Source: Hibiscus mutabilis
Taxonomy: Eukaryota > Streptophyta > Magnoliopsida > Malvales > Malvaceae
Direction of reading: 5' to 3'
DNA: 64,000 nucleotides
Assembly (NCBI GenBank): GCA_019671005.1
Contig: CM033723.1
Coordinates: 14,585,254-14,649,253 of the forward strand
Shown here: positions 13,370 to 24,550 of the stretch, in pieces
How the letters are laid out: every line of letters begins with the position of its first letter
Position numbering within the stretch: the first letter of the stretch is position 1
The notes under the pieces: model-generated
Told to the model about the DNA's origin: nothing
What the model saw: only the letters and a program-made list of their open reading frames with translations
Databases searched by the model: none
Position numbers and translations under genes: made by a program

Positions 13370-16300
13370 TGTTAGGATATTTGTTTTGATATAATAATTG
13401 AAAAATGTTTTTGGACTAAATTAAAAATATTGCAAAATTAATTTTAAGTCCAAACAACTTGAGAAATATGTTGAAATGATTTTGGAACTTTTTTAAGTCA
13501 AAAACGCAATTTTCACAGGTTCAAAATGTCAAAAACAGGCCTCTGGTATCTATACCCTACCTTCGGTATCGATACCCTAAGGCCAGTACTAATACCCTTC
13601 TGTCGGGTATCGATACCCTTTTGTTTTCAAGAATTCCATAATCGTTTTTGGGTACCAATACTGGCAAGCCATGTAATACCCTAAATTTACTAAGTTGATT
13701 AAGGGTCATTTAGTACTAAGATAATAGCTTAAAAGCTAACTTAGTGACTAAAATGACAACAATGCAAAAGTTATGATTTCTTTAATTATGGGTTTTGGAA
13801 AGGAAATTTCTAGGGTTTAAAGGTATCATGTGATAGATAGTGAATTGAATAAGGTACTCGTAAAGTTTGGTTGAATTTCAAGGAAAATTGGAATGGGAAT
13901 TGAAGTTTAAAATGTTAGTGACCAAAATGTAAATTCTGAAAATTTTATGGCTAAAGTATAAACTTTGGAAAAGTTTGGGGACTAAAGTTGTAATTTTCTA
14001 AAAGTTAAGGGTTTTTATTTCATAAATAAATATATCACCTAAGGGTGTGGATCGAATGTGAATATTTTGGTTCGATCTGATATTTTGATCATTGGGAAAA
14101 TCGCAGTTAAAGTTTAAGTGGAATTTGGATACCCGGATCAAACTAGAAAATCTTGAAATTTTTCCATATGATAGAGAAAGGTTATAAAAGTCATTTCGAA
14201 GTGTTGGAAATATTTTTAGTTTGATTCAAGATGAATCCTACAGTTTATTTCTGAGTAAATGACTATTTATCGGTATATTGGATCGAATGGAAATTTTGGA
14301 GACTGATCCAAAAGCTATGGAAAAGTCATAAAATTTTATTTCATGAATATTTTATTATGGTTGGTTGAGTTCTAACTAGATTTAGTTAGATTTTAATGGA
14401 ATGGCAATTTGGAAACAAACTAGTAAATAAAGACTAGTTGGGGGCAAATTGGTCATTTGGCCCCAATGGCAATTTTGAAATATTTAAAAAGTTATAAGGG
14501 CAATTTTGGAATGAGGAAATGGAAGATTAAATCTTGGCCCTTGATTGATGATAAAATCAATCTCAACCATTGGATAAAAAGGGCAAAATTGTAATTTCAC
14601 TATTAAATGAATTTAATATTCATTTAATAGATATATGTTTAAAATAATGGTGAAAAGATGAACAAAAGAGGGGAAAGAAGAATAAAATTTTCCAAGCTCG
14701 ATTTAAGCCCCGAAACTCGGTTTTCAAGTAATCTCTTCAACTACAAAGTTGTTATACTCTTCAAGCTCTATCTTTTGATATCAATAATTCATGGAATACA
14801 TACTTGGTTGATGAGAATTTTCATGAGAAAGAAATTAGGGTTATGGATCAAAATTGGGGCTTTTGAGATTTTATGATTCCATGATTGAATTCAAGTTAGA
14901 ATTAAGCTAGTATGATGTTAAAATCATGATATTGAGTTGGGATTTAAGTTTTACATGTTTTGATTTTTATGAAGATGATTAGGGTTTATGGTTTCAAGTT
15001 TAATTTAGGGTTTGTGATGTTGAAATAATGATCTAGTAAGCTTGAATTGTTGTTTGGAAGCAAAACCCTAAGTTAAATTATGTAGGGACCATTTCGGCAA
15101 ATTGAAAAGTTGAAGAACCAAATCTGAATTTTTAGAATTTGGAGTGTATTTATGTTATTAATGATGTTAGAGACAAGAAAATAAAGTTAGAATGCTAAAT
15201 TGATGTTGAATTGAATTAGTGACCATTTTGATAATTTGTCAAAGTTAAGTGACCAAATGGAAATTGAAGTGTTGTATGGGGATAAATCTGGTTTTTAGTT
15301 GTAATGATGAATTTAAGGTAGTAATGTTGAATTGAGGACTAATTTGCAAAGTTAAGAAGCTTGAATCCTTATCTTTGCATTTTAGTGACTATTTCGGTAA
15401 AGAAGGAAAATTAAGGAGAATTATTGTGAATAATTATTTGATGAAGAAGGTCATAAGATGGTGGGTTAATGCAAGTAATTGGACTAAATTGAAAAGTAGA
15501 GAAGTAAGGAGAAGTACGTATAAAAGTTGAAGTTGTTTATGGAAGCTGTGTAGAAAAACTGGTTTATGGCAGTAACTTTGAAAATTCACCATAAATTCTA
15601 AAAAAATGGTTTGATAGTGAATTTTATACCAATGTAAATATTTGTTCGTCTAATTTTGTGTCCAACAAATGGAATCTGATTTCGAGTTCTGAGTCAAAAG
15701 ATATGAATTTTTAAGTGACGAAAGGTCAGAAAACAGAACACTAGTCTATTCCGAATTTCAGCACTGTAATTGACTTTGAAAATTCGCCATAAATCGTACA
15801 AGTTGAATTTGGGCTATTAATTTATATGGTTGAAAATATTATCGAATCTAGTTTCTTTCAGAACAAACGAAGTCGAATTCTGAGTTATAGATTATTTTAT
15901 AGAAATATTTCTTCGAAGGTACTGCAAACTGCCAGAAAATGAGAATTGATACACTTTGTATCTAAGGTTGATTAGTAAGCTTGAAAGGGTTAATGGAAGT
16001 TGAAAGTGGTCACTAAGGACCATAATGAATTTTTGAACAATAAAAGGAAGAAAGGAAAATGTTTGGAGATTTTGTATTCGAATGATTATTTTGGACAATA
16101 TATCTAAGATATTGTTAGATTGGGATCTAACAAATATTTTACTTATTTGAATTATGAAGTTAAGTTCGAATCAAGGGAAGTTCGAGGTACAATGAAGGAA
16201 AGGATCAAAGAGGACTTAGTGAGGTATACTAATAAATGGCCTAGGTGAGTGCAATGCATACATAACATTATACATGGATGTTTCATACATCACCGGTAGG

Positions 16301-18359
16301 ACTTGCGATGAGTCTACCTGGTTTATATATTGTCATGATATTTATGTCATTGATCATATATTTGACATATTTTAAATATGTCAAAGGTTGAAAATAAATG
16401 CATTGATCACTAGTTATTGATGATGGTATAATATGAATGTTGTTTCGGCTATGAATTGTTAAACGTTGATATATATTGATATATGTTGCCATTGATGACT
16501 TAAATGATGAAATAAAGCCCAATGTATGATATAGAGGTTCGATGGTATAGTTGGATATCTATAGGGTCATAAAAAGCTGTATAAATATTCTAAGCACTTC
16601 AGGTAAAGTGCAAATATTATAAATACCCATTGAGGAGTATACTCATGCATGGTTTGAGTATACGGACTTACTACGAGTGCTAAACACTTCGGTGTAATTT
16701 CATAAAAACTCAATGAGGGATATATCGTATACTCCAGTAAGTATACAGAAGCACTTCGGTGCTAAGCACTCCCGGTAGAGTGCAAATAATACACATACTC
16801 AATAAAGGTTGGTATGGGGGGATGACTCGTGTACATAGAATCTCTTAATTCGATACTTTTGGCTAAATAAATTAAAAAGAATAAAAAAGAAATAGGAAGA
16901 TTAGCTTGAAAGCTTGCAGATAGAAATGGGAAAAAGGTATTGGTAAGCATTGAAAGCTTACAGATGGAATGGCAACGGTATTGGTAAGATCTAATCTTAT
17001 CACTTTGATACACATATTTATTTATGTTAACGAGCATATAATGGTAAGGTGATCATATGCATTGTTAATCATTAATATTGATATTATGACAATTGCACTT
17101 GAATTCGAATTATTGTCTCACTAAGTAAATACTTAGCATGTAACTGTTTTACACGTAGAAAAGAAGAAATGGTTGGAGTAAGGAGCATAAACGGACATCA
17201 TCAATCAATAACAGGTACATCAGTATCAGTAAGATATCTTTTGACACTATTTGACATTTACTAGTTGGCATGTATATTAAAATGATATGCATGCTCTGAT
17301 AGAATTTGTATTTTATGTGGTATCTAGATGAATTTTAAGTCAGACAGTTTTTAGGCAGTTTCATTAATTATATAAAGTCAAATTAAATTAATAAGTTGTT
17401 GCCTGAAATTAAACTCGATTTAAAGATTAAAATATTATGTTTAAACTATATGTGATTAACTACATTTGTAAATAGAAACTAGATATATTGTAATATTTTT
17501 AGAAGAATCAAAATTTTTACCGAGTTACAAATGTAGAGGGTTTTACAAATGTTTTGTGATATCTCTGACTCGTATTCAGCTATGAATACGGGAAAAGGGG
17601 TATTACAAGCCAGTATCGATACCAAGAGGGGAGTATCGATACCCTATGTACAGGTATCGATACCCTCAGTCAAATTTTGACTCCAACGGATATTTCCAAA
17701 TTAGGTCGGTATCGATACCTCAACCCGAGTATCGATACCCTATGCTGCAGAATGGCATATTTGCTTGGAAAATGTTCCCCAGCGGCTCCAATTCATCCCT
17801 AATGGTCACCAACGGCTAGGAACTCATTTGGGAAGATAAAAGGACCCTTCAAGCACCTAGAACAGCTAATGATCTTCAAGTCAACAACATTATGATGTCA
17901 AATTTGTCTTTAAGCTTAAATTTCTCATTCTTTGTATAAACAACACTTGTGAGCTTAATTGTCAATGTATGCTCAAGTATTTTAGGATTTGGTTGAGAGC
18001 TTTAGAGTGCAAACATCAACCTTGTAGAGGGATTTCAGTTGCTTAGAATTTCTCTTGTTTAAGAGTGTTCCCAAAGCTCGGTTTGTGAGCTTTGGATGCT
18101 AGAATTTGTGAGTGAGCCTAGAATTGTAAGGGTTGCCTCCTAAGCCTAAAAAAGGGGAAGAATTCTTAGTGAATTTGTTGAAATCCTTAGTGGGGAGCTA
18201 AAGTAGTGGATGTAGAGCCTGTTAGAAGCTTGAACCATTATAAATTCCTATACGAATTTTCTATATTTTACTTCCCACCGTTATCACCCAAAATTCAACT
18301 TCTCCACCACTTGGCAAGCAAGTAAATCGGCCCAAAAATTGGGAAATTGAGGCCCAACA
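13370..18359 (+). repeat. 5' LTR of the non-autonomous element (~1049 bp without the insertion)
   Basis: Starts TGTTAGGATATTTG and ends GGCCCAACA. The pieces 13370-13671 and 17613-18359 together match 18685-19693. Interrupted by the solo LTR 13672-17607. GTATCGATAC motifs are dense at 13545-13620 and 17612-17740. Confidence 0.85.
13672..17607 (+). mobile_element. Solo LTR, 3936 bp, TSD AGCCA, same family as 3729-7787
   Basis: Starts TGTAATACCCTAAATT and ends GGGGTATTACA, with AGCCA at 13667-13671 and 17608-17612. From about 13900 it matches, in inverse orientation, the giant LTRs at 1-7787 (for example GGTCATTTGGCCCCAATGGC at 14451-14470), so the family is the same and the copy lies on the plus strand. 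Hairpin-forming CACTTCGGTG-type motifs sit at 16590-16780. No coding region. Confidence 0.9.
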
Positions 18360-18684
18360 ATTGATATCCTATTGAGGTGCAAGGCTCAATCAATCAAGAT
18401 GGATTAACATCCAATAGCCAATTTTTTTTATACAAAACTTATTTTTGTCAATTTTTTTACATCTCCATTGTTATTGGTCTTTAAAATTTTTTAACCATTT
18501 TTAATATAACAAAAAGTTTAGAATGTTTTGACTAAATTTGCATTTTTTAAAATAAAAATTTTTGTCAATTTTTTTAATGATTGGTTTAAACTTTTAATCT
18601 CTTATTCAAATTTTATTTTTACTAAGGGGGAGACTTTCAAAAACAATTTTTAAGTTGGTTTTATTATATCAAAAAGGGTGAGAT
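18360..18684 (+). other. Interior of the non-autonomous element
   Basis: PBS at its start, T-rich non-coding sequence, and PPT at its end. A short leader-like context (CAATCAATCAAGATGGA) is followed at once by a stop codon. Confidence 0.75.
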
Positions 18685-19693
18685 TGTAAGGATATTTGTT
18701 TTGATATAATAATTGAAAAATATTTTTGGACTAAATTAAAAATATTGCAAAATTGATTTTAAGTCCAAACAACTTGAGAAATATGTTGAAATGATTTTGG
18801 AACGTTTTTAAGTCAAAAATGCAATTTTTATAGGTTCAAAATATCAAAAACAGGCCTCTAGTATCGATACCCTAAGGCCAGTATCGATACCCCTTTGTCG
18901 GGTATCGATACCCCTTTGTTTTCAAGAATTCCATAATCGTTTTTGGGCACTGATACTGGCAAGCCAATATCGATACCATGAGGGGAGTACTGATACCCTA
19001 TGTACCGGTATCGATAACCTCAGTCAAATTTTGACTCCAACGGCTATTTCCAAATTAGGCCAGTATCGATACCTCAACCCGAGTATCGATACCGTATGTT
19101 GCAGAATGGCAGATTTGCTTTGAAAATGTTCCCTAATGGCTCCAATTCATCCTCAACAGTCACCAACGGCTAGGAACTCATTTGGGAAGATAAAAAGACC
19201 CTTCAAGCAACTGGAACAACTAATGATCTTCAAGTCAACAACATTATGATGTCAAATTTGTCTTAGAGCTTAAATTTCTCATTTTTTGTATAGACAACAC
19301 TTGTGAGCTTAATTGTCAATGGATGCTCAGGATTTGGGTGAGAGCTTTAGACTGCAAACATCAACCTTGTAGAGGGATTTCAGTTTGCTTAGAATTTCTC
19401 TTGTTTAAGAGTGTTCCCAAAGCTCGATTGTGAGCTTTGGATGCTAGACTTTGTGAGTGAGTCTAAGAATGTAAAGGTTGCCTCCTAAGCCTAGAAAATG
19501 GGAAGAATTCTTAGTGAATTGGTTGAAATCCTTAGTGGGGAGCTAAGGTAGTGGATGTAGAGCTTGTTACAAGATTGAACCACTATAAATCCTTGTGCAA
19601 ATTTTCTATCTTTTACTTCCCACCGTTATCACCCAAAATTCAACTTCTCCACCACTTGGCAAGCAATTCGGTTGAAGGAAATCGAGCCCCACA
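18685..19693 (+). repeat. 3' LTR of the non-autonomous element (1009 bp)
   Basis: Starts TGTAAGGATATTTG and ends GAGCCCCACA. It parallels the 5' LTR throughout, including the GTATCGATACC cluster, and is followed by TSD TATAC. Confidence 0.86.
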
Positions 19694-19698
19694 TATAC

Positions 19699-20163
19699 CC
19701 GTATCATCTATCCCCAAAAGTTTGGCTATAATTTTAGAATCAAGATGAAAAGTTTTTCTCATAAGGTAAGCTCGAGTACTACAATCTCGATTTTCTCTTG
19801 GTTATAAATACACCGAGTATTATAGTAAAAAATAAGGACAAGGTTTTGGTAAAGAACACTGGTTATACTTAAAAAAGGCATGAACTTACATTCCTTCATT
19901 AAGTCAAGATAACAAAAATTAAATTCATCGGAAGTCATAAAAGGTATGGAAACAACACATTCTCGACTAATTTTGAAGTTTTGAAAATGTTTAAAACGAT
20001 CCAAAGTATTTGGATTTCCTGGTTCATTAAAACATTGACGATAAATTTGGTTAAGGTTTGGTCTTGTACCATTGTTTTCGGGATTGGCTTCAGTAGGATT
20101 AGGATTGGTAGAGCTAGATGCGATCTCTTTTCTTGCTATTTTCTTAGGGCTCGTGATAAAATC
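19699..20163 (-). pseudogene. Envelope-like ORF of the Sirevirus-like element, N-terminal piece
   Basis: Downstream of pol on the minus strand an additional coding region begins with a Lys/Ser/Asn-rich head (…SPKKIARKEIASSS…) followed by a folded-looking region (LDRFKHFQNFKISRECVV). A frameshift lies near 19770. No ATG is visible at the head: the first in-frame Met is well inside. The text resembles the plant transposon protein domain found in many LTR-element accessory ORFs, and by position it corresponds to the envelope-like ORF of SIRE1-type elements. It is cut at TSD TATAC (19694-19698) by the inserted element and resumes at 13364. Function in the family is unproven. Confidence 0.6.
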
Positions 20164-21102
20164 CTGAAAAACAAAATTTAAACCACAAAAACAATGTATG
20201 CATAAATATCAATATTCAATCCAATAAATCAATCCAATGATCAAAGTAGTGTAAAAATCGATATTGTATAGTTTAAAATCATATACAAGTATAAAGAAAA
20301 ATTTTGGTGAAAATAAAATTTAAAAACAGTAAAGAAGAATATAAGAGTATAATTCTATATTCGAACCAAAAAAAAATTGTTTTAAAAAAGATTTTATCAA
20401 ATTTTTGAAAACAAAGTTATATACATACTAAAAATATAAATTTTAAACATAAACAATATACAAATATAATAAAAATTTGAAATTTAAGAAAAATGGAGTT
20501 TATACCTTGAGTTGATGAATGGATGAATGAAGGATGATTTGCACTAAACGTGATGATGATAACTTGGGTTGATGTTGAAAATGAAAAGCCTCCAAAGAAT
20601 TTTGATGATTTCTAAGAAAAACAAAGGATTTAGAGGGTTTAAATAGGGTGTTTTTGACCTAGGGTTTTTAGGGAAAAAAGAGTGATTTAAATTTTGGAAA
20701 ACCCCTTTTTAATGACCTGTTAAAGGCTCCAGCGGCCACGTGTACCGATACGCTATTGTGCGTATCGAAATCGCGTACTGGTACAGTTTTTAACTATACC
20801 GATCCCTGATAGCGGTACAGGTTCACATGTATCGAAAAGTTACCCCTGATACTTGTATCGGTACGCGATATCTCGTATCGATACCCCTTGGCCAAATATG
20901 ACAGATTTGGCTACAAGGGACCCAAAAATTCGATTTTACTCGAATTAATATGCATGTATATGATATGTGATCAACATGAATAGGAAAAAAACATATACAT
21001 ACTCCCCATAACGTGAATAGATACATATAGGAGCAAAATCACACAAGCATTGAAATCAACCAAATTCAAGCAAAATTAAGACCAAAAACAAGGCTCTAAG
21101 GT
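20164..21102 (-). promoter_or_regulatory. Spacer between pol and envelope-like ORF, with candidate internal promoter and leader intron
   Basis: No ORF. 20735-20885 holds GTATCGATAC-type motifs like those of the LTR. Reading the minus strand toward the envelope-like ORF, there is a TATA-like TATTTAAA (20645-20638), then ~110 nt without any ATG, then a donor-like AAG/GTATAAAC (junction at 20506/20505), an AT-rich 342-nt stretch, and a good acceptor TTTTGTTTTTCAG/GAT (exon would resume at 20163) exactly where envelope-like coding begins. The motifs are visible; that they form a spliced subgenomic transcript is inference. Confidence 0.4.
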
Positions 21103-21753
21103 TCAAGAAAGGCTAATAATCCCTAACTTTCTCCTAAGAGACCAAAAACACTCTTTGTCTAAAGTTTTGGTAAAGATATCCGCTAATTGATTCAATGTGT
21201 CTACATACTTTAGAACAACATCATTTTTTAAGACATGGTCTCTAATGAAATGATGTTTTATCTTTATGTGCTTGGTTCTAGAATGTTGGATAGGATTCTT
21301 AGTGAGACAAATGGCACTAGTATTCTCATACTTAAAAGGGATGGTACCTACATCAATTTCATAATATAAGAGTTGTTGCTTCATCCAAAGAACTTGAGCA
21401 CCACAACTTTTGACCGAAATATATTCTACCTCGGTGGTAGATAATGCTACACTATTTTGCTTCTTAGAAAACAACGATATAAGCATACTAACTAGGAATT
21501 GACAAGTACCAGAGGTACTCTTTCTATCTATTTTACAACCTTCATAATCTGCATCCGAATAAGCATGCAAACTAAAGGATGAGTCTCTAGGATACCAAAG
21601 ACCTAAACAAGGTGTGTCTCTAAGGTATCTAAATATTCTCTTAATAGCTTGAAGGAGTAAATCTCTAGGACTAGCTTGAAATCTAGCACACAAGCAAACA
21701 CTAAACATGATATCCGATTTTCTTGCGGTAAGATAAAGCAAAGATCCTATCAT
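21103..21753 (-). pseudogene. pol: Copia pol: RT end and RNase H (216 aa open)
   Basis: This is the longest uninterrupted piece of the element. It begins with the RT tail (MIGSLLYLTARKSDI) and runs through RNase H: YSDADYEGCKIDRKSTSG, then LSTTEVEYIS, then the RTKHIKIKHHFIRDHV block and a QLADIFTKTL motif before the stop. The family consensus at the second motif is STAEAEYI, so the A to T and A to V changes affect positions near the catalytic site. It sits directly downstream of the RT piece, separated by a frame break near 21780. Confidence 0.88.
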
Positions 21754-21808
21754 TGATCTATAAAGCTTTAAATCAGCACACTTACCTCATTCATCTTTGT
21801 CAAGCTTT

Positions 21809-23037
21809 TTAGAAGAGCTCATTAGTGTGGCTTGAGGTTTCACATTCTCCAATCCAAACTTCTTGAGCATCCTTGATGTGTTTAGCTTGATTGATGAAGA
21901 TGACATCCTTTCTTTTTTTGATTTGGACCCCCAAAAAGAATGAGAGCTCTCCCATCATGCTCATTTCAAACTCACCTTGCATCAACTTAGCAAAATCTTG
22001 GCAAAGCAACTCATTAGTAAAACCAAAAATAATATTATCTACATATATTTGAACTACTAAAATGTCTTTGCCTTTTCTTTTAATAAAAAATGTAGTATCC
22101 ACCTTTCCTTTGTCAAAACCTTTTCAATTAAAAAATTGACAATTGTTCATACCAAGCTCTAGGAGCTTGTTTCAAACCATATAAAGATTTTGAAAGTTTG
22201 AAAACATGGTTTGGATATTTTGGATCTTCAAAACCGTGTAGTTGTTCTACATACACTTCTTCATTTATAAAACCATTTAGAAAGGCATTTTTAATATCCA
22301 TTTAAAAAAGCTTGAACTCATGATAACATGCAAATGCAAGCAACATCATAATAGCTTCCATTCTAGCTACGAGTGCATAGGTTTCATCAAAATTAGTTCC
22401 TTCTTCTTGAGTGTAACCTTGAGAAACAAGTATAGTCTTGTTTCTCACTATGTTACCACTCTCATCTAGTTTGTTTCTAAAAAACCCATTTAGTTCCTAT
22501 GGTAGATTTATTACTAGGTCTATCAACTAATGACCATACTTTACTTCTCTCAAATTGATTTAACTCTTCTTGCATAGCCAATATCCAATAATCACCATTT
22601 ATTGTTTCTTTGATATTTTTAGGCTCTATGCATGAGATAAATGCAACAAAACTACATTTATTTTTAAGAGAAGATATAGTGGTTACCTCTTTAGATGGAT
22701 CACCCAAGATTTCACCACCTTTGACATAGTTGAACTCCCTTGGGTAGGCGACCTCATTTTCCTCTATAGTCATGTCCTTCAAGGCTTCTAGAGGTAGATC
22801 TTTTGGTTCGTCTTCTGATTGAACTTCATCTACTATTGATGATTGTCCTCCACCATCATTGGCATCAAAAATTCTTACATCATCATCATCGCAAGTATCC
22901 TTTCTCGGAATGAGGTTATCATCGAAAACCACATGAATAGACTCTTCAACTACTAAAGTTCTTTTGTTAAATACACGATAGGCTTTAAAGTTTAAAGAGT
23001 AACCAAGAAAAATTGATTCATCACTTTTTTGCATCAA
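21809..23037 (-). pseudogene. pol: Copia pol: reverse transcriptase, decayed
   Basis: 23037-22477 covers the end of integrase, an acidic linker and the RT start (EELNQFERSKVWSLVDRP ... GTKWVF). The next ~370 bp are shifted and full of stops. 22102-21809 returns to frame with the catalytic palm region. The active site reads YVDN where Copia elements normally have YVDD, followed by the FFLGVQI block. RT copies the element's RNA to cDNA; the loss of one catalytic aspartate and the frame breaks make this copy inactive. Confidence 0.82.
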
Positions 23038-24431
23038 ATTTGCCTAAATTGTCTTTTCCATTGTTTAAAACAAAACATTTACATCCAAAAGGATGAAAAT
23101 AGCTAATGTTAGGCTTTTTATTTTTGAAAAGATCATAGACTGTTTTCTTTAAAATAGGCCTAATCATTACACGGTTGATAATGTAACAAGTCGTATTTGT
23201 GACTTTTGCCTAAAAATACTTAGGCAAATTATTTTCGCAAAGCATGGTTCTAGCCATTTCTTCTAAAGTTCTATTTTTCCTCTTAACAACCCCATTTTGT
23301 TGAGGTGTACGAGGAGCGAAAAAATTATGGCTAATCTCATTTGAGTTACAAAACTCTTCAAAGCCTAGATTTTGAAATTCGGTTTCATGGTGACTCTTAA
23401 TATGAGAAATAGAGTAACCAACATTATTTTGATTTACTTTTGAAAATGTGATGAATTTTTCTAAAGCCTCATCCTTGGTACATAAAAATTGAACTCAAGT
23501 AAATATAGAGTAGTCATCAACTAAAACAAATGTATATGATTTTCCACCCAAACTCATTGTTCTAATAGAGCCAAAAAGATCAATGTGGATCAATTGTAAA
23601 ACTCTACTTGTAAAAACATCATTAATAGGTTTAAAAGAATCTCTTTTATGTTTGCCTTTAGTACAAGCATCACAAATTGTCATACGAAAACTTTATTTTT
23701 GACAAATCTCTTACTAGATCATTAGAAATCAATTTTTCCAAAACACTCATGCTAGTATGTCCTAGTTTTCTATGCCATAACCATGAATGATTGTTATCTT
23801 TAGCTACAAAACATGCATTGGAAATATGAATGTCATCTAAATGCACCATGTAAATGTTTCCTATGCGATGACCAATAAGCAGAATTTTGTTAGTTTCAAT
23901 GTTGATTATTTTGCAACCATTTAAATCAAAAAGCACATTGAAACCTTTATCACAAAGTTGGCTTATGCTCAAAAGATTATGCTTAAGACCGTTGATATAT
24001 AAAACATTGTCAATAAGTATAGAAGAGTGATTACCAATGGAACTAATTCCTTCAATGCGGCCTTTAGAGTTGCCACCAAACGTTACTACTCCTCCACTCT
24101 TTGGTTTTAGCTCCAAGAATCGACTTTTGTCACTGGTCATATGTCTTGAGTATCTATTATCAAGGTATCACAAATTTGCACTTAAAGCTTTGGCCTTGTA
24201 GCAATGCCCCCTACAAACAAAGAATTACGTCTTGATTTTTGGTACCCAAATCTTTTTGGGTCCATGAGTATTAGCTCCCCAAATCTTGGTTCCCTTGGGA
24301 ATCCAAGAAGCAATAGCACTAATGTCATTAGAGGTGACAAGTTCCTTAGGAACCCAAACACTTCTAATATTCTTACCATATGAGGGCCTTCGGAAGCCTC
24401 TTAATTTGTAGCCACCAAAGTTTCTTTTCAT
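23038..24431 (-). pseudogene. pol: Copia pol: protease remnant, GAG-pre-integrase and integrase
   Basis: 24140-23670 holds the linker after the protease and the GAG-pre-integrase domain with LWHRKLGHTSM. The matching cysteine pair, CDAC, follows after a frameshift at about 23660, together completing an HHCC zinc finger. The integrase core begins with IHIDLFG and YTFVLVDDYS (23683-23495) and continues past a stop to FAPRTPQQNGV near 23300. The protease active-site region upstream (24182-24431) is unrecognisable. Integrase would insert the cDNA into the host genome; here it is interrupted by at least one frameshift and several stops. Confidence 0.8.
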
Positions 24432-24550
24432 ACAGTTGGGTTTTGAAGAAGTTCCCTTTTCAAAACTAGATTTCCAAACTTCATTTAAAGAAGCTTTGAG
24501 ATCACCTACTTCCTTTTGGTGATCATCATGAACTTTAGAAAGAAGGTTGT

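Larger units (their letters stand above)
13370..19693 (+). mobile_element. Non-autonomous Copia-like element, TSD TATAC
   Basis: Two direct repeats, LTR A (13370-18359, itself interrupted) and LTR B (18685-19693), flank only 325 bp. TSD TATAC is present at 13365-13369 and 19694-19698. A degenerate PBS (TTGATATCCTATTGAGG) follows LTR A, and a PPT CAAAAAGGGTGAGA (18670-18683) precedes LTR B. With the nested LTR removed, the element is about 2.4 kb. No protein is encoded. It disrupts the envelope-like ORF of the host element. Confidence 0.86.

Noticed and set aside
12864..13394. Plus-strand ORFs of 98 and 60 codons
   Set aside because: They are antisense to the envelope-like ORF, whose minus-strand text is the meaningful one.
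19666..19670. An end of the non-autonomous element's 3' LTR at 19665
   Set aside because: The LTRs still align past this point. Ending at 19693 gives a CA terminus and the TATAC duplication.
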